Assembly: GCA_030632925.1 (NCBI GenBank)
Contig: DAOVTU010000273.1
Location: forward strand, 1 to 5,313
Origin: Candidatus Krumholzibacteriia bacterium
GTDB taxonomy: Bacteria > Krumholzibacteriota > Krumholzibacteriia > LZORAL124-64-63
Direction: 5' to 3'
DNA: 5,313 nt
Part shown: piece by piece, positions 1-5,313 of the stretch
Layout: every line of letters begins with the position of its first letter
Numbering within the stretch: the stretch's first letter is position 1
The notes under the pieces: model-generated
Databases searched by the model: none
The model's input: the letters and a program-made list of their open reading frames with translations, nothing else
Told to the model about the DNA's origin: nothing
Position numbers and translations under genes: made by a program

Positions 1-935
1 AGATACTGGAAGACGGCCTCGAGGCTGTCGTCCAAAGTGAGGATTTCGTCTACCGACAGGTCGTTTTCCAGGATCCAACCCGGCAGGGCGCGATAGAAGG
101 CCAACGCATGATCCGTGCGCACGACCAGGCGCGCCTCGGATTCCACTTCCACGCCCAGGACATGGTCCTGGCCCACCAGGAACCCGGCCAGATGCCGCAC
201 ATTGTCTGAAACCAGTGCCACTGTCGTCGGGTGCTCGGGCATCTTGTCACGAATTTCGGTGATGCTGCCTTCGGCCAGTACCTTGCCCCGGTCAATGAGA
301 ATGATCTGACTGGTCATCGACTCGACCTCGGCCAGGATGTGGCTGGAGACCAGCACCGTGCGCCCGGCGGCGCCCAGTTCCTGCACCAGGTCGATGCTCT
401 GCTTGCGGCTGACGGGGTCCATGCCATTGAGAGGTTCATCCAGGAAGATGACATCCGGATCGTGGGCCAGGGCCTGGGCCAGTTTCATTTTCTGGCGCAT
501 GCCTTTGGAATAGCCGCCCATGCGGCGGCCCGCCGCGGCCGTCAGTTCGAAGCGCTCCAACCAGTAGTCCACCCGGCGGTTCACTTCGGATTTTTCGAAT
601 TCCATCAACCGCAGCATCAGGGACAGGAACTCGCGTCCGGTCATCCAGCTGGGCAGGGCGTCGCTTTCAGGACAGAAACCGACCCGGCGGTACCAGCCCA
701 CATCCTGGCGCAATTTGCGGCCAAAAACGCGCACCGTGCCGTGGCTGGGTTCGATCATCCCGGCGAGCATCTTGAACAGGGTGGATTTGCCGGCCCCGTT
801 GGCGCCCAGCAGGCCCACCACGCCGGTGCCCACGTTCAAGGTGCAGTTGTTGACGGCAATAACTTCGCCGAACCATTTGCCCACATGATCGGCTGAGATG
901 CGGGCCGATTTGTTGCTCACGCCGGCGCCCATCAT
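1..935 (-). CDS. ABC-2 transporter ATP-binding protein, C-terminus cut by window edge
   Basis: This is the nucleotide-binding subunit of an ABC-2-type exporter. It would hydrolyse ATP at the cytoplasmic face of the membrane to drive the permease encoded just upstream. Translating from 935 gives an open frame of 311 codons to base 1. Visible motifs are Walker A GANGAGKST (residues 44-52), a Q-loop region GFCPE (86-90), a C-loop YSKGM (142-146), Walker B VIFLDE (162-167), a D-loop NGMD (170-173) and the switch histidine H199. Residues from about 230 on form the variable C-terminal domain. The visible end, LEAVFQYL, resembles the usual last helix of such ATPases, so only a few residues should be missing. 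The ATG at 935 overlaps the permease stop as ATGA and has GGAGG seven bases upstream. A second ATG at 932 is possible but less well spaced. The family is secure, but the transported substrate cannot be read from the sequence. Confidence 0.93.
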   Translation of the reverse strand, partial: MMGAGVSNKSARISADHVGKWFGEVIAVNNCTLNVGTGVVGLLGANGAGKSTLFKMLAGMIEPSHGTVRVFGRKLRQDVGWYRRVGFCPESDALPSWMTGREFLSLMLRLMEFEKSEVNRRVDYWLERFELTAAAGRRMGGYSKGMRQKMKLAQALAHDPDVIFLDEPLNGMDPVSRKQSIDLVQELGAAGRTVLVSSHILAEVESMTSQIILIDRGKVLAEGSITEIRDKMPEHPTTVALVSDNVRHLAGFLVGQDHVLGVEVESEARLVVRTDHALAFYRALPGWILENDLSVDEILTLDDSLEAVFQY

Positions 936-1789
936 GAGACCACCTCCACCGGACGGATCTGCTTGCGCAGGACCAGCACCGCGGCAAAGGTCCAGGCCAG
1001 CAAAACGACCAGACTGACCCAGGGCGACACATCCAAACGTGGCCCGGAAGAGAACAGCCCGGCTGCGGCGTTGTGGTAGTTGCCCAGGAAATTGAGGGCT
1101 TCAAATGCGTCGTTTTGGAGCAGGCTCTTGCCGATCGTGCCAATTGTTTCGGTTCCCATCACCATGATCGTCCACCACACCATCACAAAAACGGAGCGTT
1201 TGCCGAGGGAAGAGAAAGCCAACAGGACCAGGCTGATGCTCGCGCCGGAGATCAACCAATAGACGGTCGCCCGCAGCGGGATCAGAAACAGCAGTTCCAA
1301 GCCCGAGGCATCCGGAGCAATGTTGTAGGCGTACAGGCAAAGGCCGTAGACTGGGAACAGCGTCACCATGGCGTAGAAGAACATGATGATCGCCGCCTTG
1401 CCGCCGATGTACGACGCCAACCCCAGCGGGCGGGAGAAATACAGGGACAAACCGTTGTCCCGGCGGTCGGTCGAAATCAGGCCCGCACCGACGATGGCCA
1501 GCAGCACAAAGACAAAGAAGCGCTGTACCTCCATGAAGGATAGAAATCCGGCGGCATCGATACTCGCATAGTTGCCAACCAGTAATTCGGCTATGTCGCC
1601 AGCCTGAAGTTTGAAGTAGATCATGACGGCCTTGATGATGGCCGGAATCCAGGCCGCCAGCGTCAGCACCAACAGCCAGCGCTTCTTCAAAGGCTCGGCG
1701 ATGCCACGTTTGGCAATGACCCACCAGGCCGGATAGGCCCGGCCGCCGGTGGGTTCCCAATGGGTGTATCCGCGATCATAAACGGGCAT
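932..1789 (-). CDS. ABC-2-type transporter permease, about six membrane segments
   Basis: This is the membrane-spanning subunit (285 residues) of the exporter and probably partners one or both adjacent ATPases. The N-terminus (MPVYDRGYTHWEPTGG) is hydrophilic with no signal peptide, and should be cytoplasmic. Hydrophobic segments fall at about residues 38-58, 90-106, 130-155, 164-192, 197-217 and 256-274. Between the second and third lies DRRDNGLSLYFSRPL (108-121 region). Similar charged-loop motifs (DRRDGTL..Y.SRPL-like) are familiar in a subgroup of ABC-2 permeases and mark the likely ATPase-coupling loop. The gene starts with ATG after a 3-base gap from the upstream ATPase, with GGAGG eight bases before it. 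It ends in TGA overlapping the next ATG. The substrate is unknown; such cassettes are variously tied to drug, lipid or Na+ efflux. The family call is firm and the function is inferred. Confidence 0.88.
   Translation of the reverse strand: MPVYDRGYTHWEPTGGRAYPAWWVIAKRGIAEPLKKRWLLVLTLAAWIPAIIKAVMIYFKLQAGDIAELLVGNYASIDAAGFLSFMEVQRFFVFVLLAIVGAGLISTDRRDNGLSLYFSRPLGLASYIGGKAAIIMFFYAMVTLFPVYGLCLYAYNIAPDASGLELLFLIPLRATVYWLISGASISLVLLAFSSLGKRSVFVMVWWTIMVMGTETIGTIGKSLLQNDAFEALNFLGNYHNAAAGLFSSGPRLDVSPWVSLVVLLAWTFAAVLVLRKQIRPVEVVS
943..947 (-). promoter_or_regulatory. Ribosome binding site of the second ABC ATPase
   Basis: GGAGG on the minus strand lies seven bases before the ATG at 935, inside the last codons of the permease gene. 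It supports the ATGA-overlap start over the ATG three bases further on, and suggests translational coupling with the permease. Confidence 0.8.
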
Positions 1790-1792
1790 CGT

Positions 1793-2788
1793 TTAGGCCT
1801 CCACCATGCGGTAAAATTCTTCAGCCAGCGTCACCGGTCGGCGGCGCAGGCGGCGTAGTGCGTAATCGGTATTCGTAGCGACTCCCAGGATGGCCTTGAC
1901 GCCAGCTCCGGTGTCGAATCCGGAGTCGGTGGCAGCTCCACTGACGGTTGTCAGATCCAGAGTCACCAACATCAGGCGTTTGTCCCGGGTCACCTCGGCC
2001 CCCAGGGCATTCAATCCGGCCAGGAAGGCCTCGTCGTTGCCAAAGCCTTCGACCTCGAAGACCTGGCGCGGCTCACGGGCACCGGCATCCACATGCTGCT
2101 GGGTCATCAACACGCCGTCGCGCAGAACCAGGATTTCCTGACAGACGGACTCCACGTCGGCCAACAAATGGGTCGAGAGAATCACGCCGAGGCCTTTGTT
2201 CTTGGCCAGGTCCTTGATGAGTTCCAGGATGGAAATGCGGCCGCGAGGGTCCAAACCACTGGTGGGCTCGTCCAAAAACACCCATTCCGGGTCGTGAACC
2301 AAAGCCTGGGCCAGCTTCAGGCGCTGTTTCATGCCCTGGCTGTATTTGTCACAGGGGCGGTAGCGTTCGTCACCGAGGCCCACATAGTGCAGCACCTCAT
2401 GGGCCCTTTGCATGGCGTCGCGGGCGGGCATGCCGGACAGTTCGCCCATATAGGCCACCACCGCCACACCGCTCATATCCGGGATGATACCGCCGGTTTC
2501 GGGCATCCAGCCCAGTCCAGTGCGGGCAATGCGCGCGCGGTTGGCCATGTCCCAGCCCAAAACCGAAACCTGGCCGGATTTGAGGGGCACCTGGCCCAAC
2601 AGGCAGCGCAGAAGAGTGGTTTTGCCGGATCCATTGGGTCCCAGCAGGCCCACCGCGCCCTTGTCGAGGTGGAAATCCACCCCTTTCAGCACCGGGTCTT
2701 TTGCATAGGCAAAGTCCAGATTCGACACCGTGATGCCGAAATCCGTGCCATTTTCACTACGGTTGACTTTGATAACAAGCCCTTCCAC
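1793..2788 (-). CDS. ABC-2 transporter ATP-binding protein, first gene of exporter operon
   Basis: This is a complete 331-residue ATPase subunit, longer than a bare ABC domain (about 230 residues) because of a C-terminal accessory domain. Visible motifs are Walker A GPNGSGKTT (50-58), GWMPET in the Q-loop region (93-98), C-loop YSQGM (149-153), Walker B WVFLDE (169-174), D-loop SGLD (177-180) and switch histidine H207. Residues from about 235 on are poorly conserved, and the end (LAEEFYRMVEA) matches the usual terminal helix. The chosen start is GTG at 2788. No clear SD precedes it, and the frame is open upstream to a TAA at 2866-2864 with no ATG, GTG or TTG between. The next in-frame GTG (residue 21) would cut into the first strand of the domain. 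It leads the operon with the permease 3 bases downstream and is transcribed away from metK. It differs clearly from the second ATPase, so the two may form a heterodimer or serve two permeases. Confidence 0.92.
   Translation of the reverse strand: MEGLVIKVNRSENGTDFGITVSNLDFAYAKDPVLKGVDFHLDKGAVGLLGPNGSGKTTLLRCLLGQVPLKSGQVSVLGWDMANRARIARTGLGWMPETGGIIPDMSGVAVVAYMGELSGMPARDAMQRAHEVLHYVGLGDERYRPCDKYSQGMKQRLKLAQALVHDPEWVFLDEPTSGLDPRGRISILELIKDLAKNKGLGVILSTHLLADVESVCQEILVLRDGVLMTQQHVDAGAREPRQVFEVEGFGNDEAFLAGLNALGAEVTRDKRLMLVTLDLTTVSGAATDSGFDTGAGVKAILGVATNTDYALRRLRRRPVTLAEEFYRMVEA
1798..1802 (-). promoter_or_regulatory. Ribosome binding site of the ABC permease
   Basis: GGAGG on the minus strand lies eight bases before the permease ATG and within the last codons of the upstream ATPase. 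The surrounding octamer GGTGGAGG is the same one found before the second ATPase. Confidence 0.8.
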
Positions 2789-2889
2789 TTTGGGAGAAAT
2801 CAGAATTTGCCCATAACGATTCCGGCTCTCGATTGTTTCAGCCGCCTCGGGTTTTGGGAAGAATTATTTCCCTCCGCGCGGCCCCACCC

Positions 2890-2921
2890 AGGCCATTGAG
2901 CATGGCCTCCAGCCTTGGAGG
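2890..2921 (+). promoter_or_regulatory. metK leader: two mutually exclusive hairpins, the second masking the SD site
   Basis: Hairpin 1 pairs AGGCCAT (2890-2896) with ATGGCCT (2902-2908) around loop TGAGC: seven perfect pairs. Hairpin 2 pairs CCTCCA (2906-2911) with TGGAGG (2916-2921) around loop GCCT: six perfect pairs, with the whole metK SD (GGAGG) in its 3' arm. The two share bases 2906-2908, so they cannot both form fully. Hairpin 1 would free the SD and hairpin 2 would hide it. Known SAM-III (SMK box) and SAM/SAH riboswitches before metK also work by masking the SD, but I see no match to their conserved cores. The pairing is read directly from the sequence; a regulatory role, and any ligand, is inference. 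It could instead be a simple thermosensitive or protein-controlled hairpin, or chance in GC-rich DNA. Confidence 0.5.
2917..2921 (+). promoter_or_regulatory. Ribosome binding site that fixes the metK start at 2927
   Basis: GGAGG lies five bases before ATG 2927. An upstream in-frame TTG at 2915 overlaps this site and the GTG at 2924 is only two bases from it, so ATG 2927 is the proper start. All five bases lie in the 3' arm of the masking hairpin. Confidence 0.85.
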
Positions 2922-2926
2922 ATGTG

Positions 2927-4222
2927 ATGTCCGCTTCGAAAACCCGCCACTGGATTCAGACTGCTGAATCAGTCACCGCCGGCCACGCCGACAAGATTTG
3001 CGACCTCATCGCCGACGACATCCTCGACGCCGTGCTGACCGAAGACCGCTACGCGCGGGTCTCCTGTGAAGTGATGGCCACCACCGGGATGGTCATTGTC
3101 ACGGGCCAGATCACCACCAAATGCTACCTGGATATTTCCAGTATCGTCAGACGCACCTTGCAGGCTGTTGGTTACAACGACCCCACCACCGGCTTTGATC
3201 ACCAGAGCTGCGCCGTGCTCGTCATGCTCGAAGAGCAATCCGGCGACGTGGCCCTTGGCGTGGACCGCAAGGGTGCCGGCGACCAGGGGGTTTGCGTGGG
3301 TTATGCCACCGACGAAGGCCGCAGCCTGCCGGTGGACACCCATTATATGCCCGTTCCGGCCTTTCTGGCCAACCGTCTGGCTGAGCAACTGGCCAACGTG
3401 CGGGTCGCTGGCAAACTGCCCGACCTCTATCCAGACGGAAAGGTGCAGGTTTCGGTTCGGTACAAAAATGACAAACCTGTCGCCCTGGCCTCGGTTGTGG
3501 TCTCGGCCCACCACCGGGCAGAGGCCGATCTGGCCAAGCTGCGCAAGGATTTGAAGCGGTTGGTCATCAAGCCGGTGTTGGGCAAAACCGGCCTCCTGGA
3601 AAAAGACACCAACGTGATGATCAACCCTGTGGGCACCTTCAGCGAAGGCGGGCCGCGGGCCGACGCCGGCCTGACCGGACGCAAGCAGACTGTCGATTGT
3701 TATGGCCCGGCCTGTGGCCACGGCGGTTCGGCCTTCAGCGGCAAGGACGCCACCAAACCTGATCGCAGTGGCAGCTATGGTACCCGTTGGGCGGCCAAGA
3801 ATGTGGTTGCCGCCGGGTTGGCCAAGCGCTGCGCCATCGAAGTCGCCTATGTGATAGGCATGGCTGATCCTCTGTCCGTCAGCGTGGACACCTTCGGCAC
3901 TGGAAAATTGAGCGATGATCAGCTGACCAAAATTGTGCAGCGCGAGTTTGATCTTTCGCCGGCCGGCATCATTGAGAGCCTTGATTTGCGGCGCCCCATT
4001 TATGGAGCGACAGCCGTATATGGCCACTTTGGCCGGGCTCTGCCGGAGTTCTCCTGGGAAGCCCTCGACAAGGTGGCGGACTTGAAGAAGCACCTGCCAC
4101 GACCAGTCAAGGCCGTAGCCAAAAGACCAAAGGAGCCCGCGGATGAGCACCAAGAAGAACGATCCGGGCTTTGCCACACTCTGCATCCATGGCAAGAAGC
4201 ACCTGGACAAGCACGAGGGTGA
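2927..4222 (+). CDS. metK: S-adenosylmethionine synthetase (methionine adenosyltransferase), divergent form
   Basis: This cytoplasmic enzyme makes SAM from methionine and ATP, releasing phosphate and pyrophosphate. Aligned by eye with E. coli MetK it keeps H20, D22 and K23 (GHADK), E48, Q104, the signature GAGDQGVCVGY (116-126), K172, D246, R252 and K253 (DAGLTGRK), K273 (FSGKD), K277 and D279. It departs at three normally conserved points: Q61 where E. coli has Glu55 (GQITT for GEITT), Ala for Pro in GHPDK, and GGSAFSGKD (266-274) where the second family signature expects GGG. The homologous part ends near residue 388. The frame then runs on to 431 residues against about 384-400 normally, with the last 80 bases overlapping the next gene. 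An unnoticed one-base deletion near 4121-4131 could explain this, since another frame stops at 4144-4146 in an ATGA overlap. The start follows the SD at 2917. It is probably co-transcribed with the downstream PLP enzyme and translationally controlled by its leader. Confidence 0.93.
   Translation: MSASKTRHWIQTAESVTAGHADKICDLIADDILDAVLTEDRYARVSCEVMATTGMVIVTGQITTKCYLDISSIVRRTLQAVGYNDPTTGFDHQSCAVLVMLEEQSGDVALGVDRKGAGDQGVCVGYATDEGRSLPVDTHYMPVPAFLANRLAEQLANVRVAGKLPDLYPDGKVQVSVRYKNDKPVALASVVVSAHHRAEADLAKLRKDLKRLVIKPVLGKTGLLEKDTNVMINPVGTFSEGGPRADAGLTGRKQTVDCYGPACGHGGSAFSGKDATKPDRSGSYGTRWAAKNVVAAGLAKRCAIEVAYVIGMADPLSVSVDTFGTGKLSDDQLTKIVQREFDLSPAGIIESLDLRRPIYGATAVYGHFGRALPEFSWEALDKVADLKKHLPRPVKAVAKRPKEPADEHQEERSGLCHTLHPWQEAPGQARG
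4129..4135 (+). promoter_or_regulatory. Ribosome binding site of the PLP-dependent enzyme
   Basis: AAAGGAG lies seven bases before ATG 4143, within the 3' end of the metK frame. It fixes the downstream start and shows that the two genes are closely coupled. Confidence 0.8.
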
Positions 4223-5313
4223 GAAACCCATCCGGGCGGTGAGTACGCCCATTTTCCAGAGCTCGACTTTTGCTTTTGAAAACGCGGAACATGGCGCGGC
4301 AGTCTTCCGGGGCGAGGACTCCAGTTATGTGTACACGCGCCTGGGCAACCCGACCCAATCGGCGCTGGAAACCGAGATGGCGTATCTCGAAAAGGGCGAA
4401 GCGGCCCTGGCTTTGTCCAGCGGCATGGCGGCGGCTTTTACTGCGGTGTTGAATTGTTGCGAAGCCGGCGACCACATCGTTTCGGGCGATACGTTGTACG
4501 GTGGTACGCACCAGTTGTTCACCCAGACGTTGCCCAAGCTGGGCATCACCGTGACCGAGGTGCAGGCCGACGACCCGCAGAACTTTGCCGATGCCATCCA
4601 AAAAAATACGAAGCTGATCTATATCGAGACGCCGGCCAACCCGACTCTGGTGCTGACCGACATCGCCGCCGTGGTGGAGATTGCCCACGCCCAGGACATC
4701 CTGGTGATGGTGGACAATACTTTCTGCACGCCCTATCTGCAGAACCCGCTGGAACTGGGTGCGGACATCGTGATGCACTCGGCGACCAAGTACATCGGTG
4801 GCCATGGCGACACCGTGGCCGGCATCCTGGTCGGCAAGCAGGACTGGATCATGAAGGCGCGGATGGAAATCCTGCGGGATGTGGGCGGTTGCATCAGCCC
4901 CTTCAACGCCTGGCTGCTGTTGCGCGGTCTCAAGACCCTGCCGGTGCGCATGGACCGCCACATGAGCAATGCCATGGAAATGGCCCAGTTTCTCAGCTAC
5001 CACCCCAAGGTGGATCAGGTGATCTATCCGGGGTTAAAAACCCACCCGCAGTATGCGTTGGCCGAGCGCCAGCAACGCGGGTTTGGCGGCATGATCAGTT
5101 TCATGGTCAAGGGTGGTCGCGAAGGCGGACGCACGGTCATGGACAACGTGAAGCTGTGCACCCTGGCCGTCAGCCTCGGTGATGTCGATACATTGATCGA
5201 GCATCCGGCGACCATGACCCACTCCACCTACAGCGAGGACGAGTTGGTCACCGTCGGCATCGATCCGGCCATGGTGCGGCTGTCGGTGGGACTGGAAAAC
5301 GTGGAAGACATCA
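4143..5313 (+). CDS. PLP-dependent trans-sulfuration family enzyme, methionine gamma-lyase-like; 3' end cut by window
   Basis: This is a fold-type I PLP enzyme of the Cys/Met metabolism family. The frame is open for 390 codons to the window end; members are about 390-400 residues, so roughly the last ten are missing. Visible active-site residues are Y64 and R66 (SYVYTRLGNPT, phosphate contacts from the partner subunit), SSGM (92-95, PLP phosphate loop), Y119 (stacks on PLP), D191 (VDNTF, pyridine N), K216 (SATKYIGGHGD, Schiff-base lysine) and R379 (RLSVGLEN, substrate carboxylate). V343 in TLAVSLGD is typical of methionine gamma-lyase, whereas cystathionine gamma-lyases carry Glu there. However, the lyase-specific Cys116 of P. 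putida is Gly (G121, LYGGTH) and its Lys240 is R245. An O-acyl- or O-succinylhomoserine sulfhydrylase or a broad C-S lyase is therefore possible. ATG 4143 follows AAAGGAG, and the gene lies directly after metK, fitting a methionine role. The family is secure and the substrate is not. Confidence 0.9.
   Translation, partial: MSTKKNDPGFATLCIHGKKHLDKHEGEKPIRAVSTPIFQSSTFAFENAEHGAAVFRGEDSSYVYTRLGNPTQSALETEMAYLEKGEAALALSSGMAAAFTAVLNCCEAGDHIVSGDTLYGGTHQLFTQTLPKLGITVTEVQADDPQNFADAIQKNTKLIYIETPANPTLVLTDIAAVVEIAHAQDILVMVDNTFCTPYLQNPLELGADIVMHSATKYIGGHGDTVAGILVGKQDWIMKARMEILRDVGGCISPFNAWLLLRGLKTLPVRMDRHMSNAMEMAQFLSYHPKVDQVIYPGLKTHPQYALAERQQRGFGGMISFMVKGGREGGRTVMDNVKLCTLAVSLGDVDTLIEHPATMTHSTYSEDELVTVGIDPAMVRLSVGLENVEDI

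Larger units (their letters stand above)
2789..2926. other. Divergent intergenic region between ABC operon and metK
   Basis: These 138 bases must hold promoters for both directions. Most of the window's non-coding sequence is here. A weak plus-strand promoter candidate is TTGGGA (2790-2795) with a 16-base spacer to CATAAC (2812-2817), each matching 4 of 6 consensus bases. It would give a metK leader of about 100 nt, but this is low confidence. A short imperfect palindrome, GGGAA at 2856-2860 and TTCCC at 2868-2872, could be an operator but is weak. A GC-rich stretch from 2874 on leads into the metK leader hairpins. I see no small gene and no convincing minus-strand promoter. Confidence 0.6.

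Noticed and set aside
137..530. Variant C-loop YSKGM instead of LSGGQ in the second ATPase as an anomaly
   Set aside because: YSxGM C-loops are common in NatA-like and other ABC-2 ATPases; the first ATPase has YSQGM as well.
231..896. Plus-strand open frame opposite the second ABC ATPase
   Set aside because: The minus strand has complete ABC motifs in order. The plus frame is His/Gln/Ala-rich and resembles no known domain.
2093..2899. Plus-strand open frame opposite the first ABC ATPase, running into the intergenic region
   Set aside because: It is antisense to an intact ATPase and lacks protein-like conserved motifs.
2915..2926. Earlier TTG start for metK
   Set aside because: TTG 2915 lies on the SD itself; ATG 2927 has correct spacing and gives the usual MetK N-terminus.
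2969..4252. Long open frame of 427 codons on the minus strand, antisense to metK
   Set aside because: It mirrors metK codon bias in GC-rich DNA, has no recognisable domain or SD, and the plus strand clearly encodes MetK.
4600..4606. Run of seven A bases as a possible programmed frameshift site
   Set aside because: The PLP frame is intact and homologous on both sides, and no useful alternative product follows.
4107..5003. Minus-strand open frame of 298 codons opposite the PLP enzyme
   Set aside because: It is a shadow of the PLP gene, which carries all expected active-site residues on the plus strand.
4454..5182. Plus-strand open frame in another phase inside the PLP gene
   Set aside because: Its composition (His, Arg, Gly, Pro) is a shift of the real frame. 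The PLP frame is open and conserved throughout.

Overview
The window is GC-rich bacterial DNA (about 60% G+C by eye) with tightly packed genes, Shine-Dalgarno (SD) sites of the GGAGG type and short or overlapping gene junctions. It carries no taxon-specific marker. The divergent MetK and the two-ATPase ABC-2 cluster would suit a poorly sampled or deltaproteobacterium-like lineage, but that is only an impression. I see no mobile element, tRNA, rRNA, CRISPR array or long repeat.

Left half (1-2788, minus strand): three genes of an ABC-2-type exporter operon. In transcription order they are an ATPase (2788-1793), a six-helix permease (1789-932) and a second ATPase (935 to beyond base 1). The junctions are a 3-base gap and a 4-base ATGA overlap, each preceded by GGTGGAGG, so translation is probably coupled. 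The second ATPase lacks only its last few residues. A partner permease may lie just outside the window.

Middle (2789-2926): a 138-base divergent intergenic region. Its right end, the metK leader, holds two perfect hairpins that share three bases and so exclude each other. The downstream hairpin buries the whole metK SD site. This looks like a translational on/off switch in front of an S-adenosylmethionine (SAM) synthetase gene, and I could not match it by eye to a known SAM riboswitch class. It is the best candidate here for something undescribed.

Right half (2927-5313, plus strand): metK, then a PLP-dependent enzyme of the cystathionine gamma-lyase/methionine gamma-lyase family that is open to the window end. 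Together they form a methionine-metabolism unit: MetK activates methionine to SAM, and the second enzyme makes or breaks C-S bonds of methionine, homocysteine or their precursors. MetK keeps its ATP- and metal-binding residues but has unusual substitutions. Its frame runs 80 bases into the next gene, which may reflect a one-base indel near its end.
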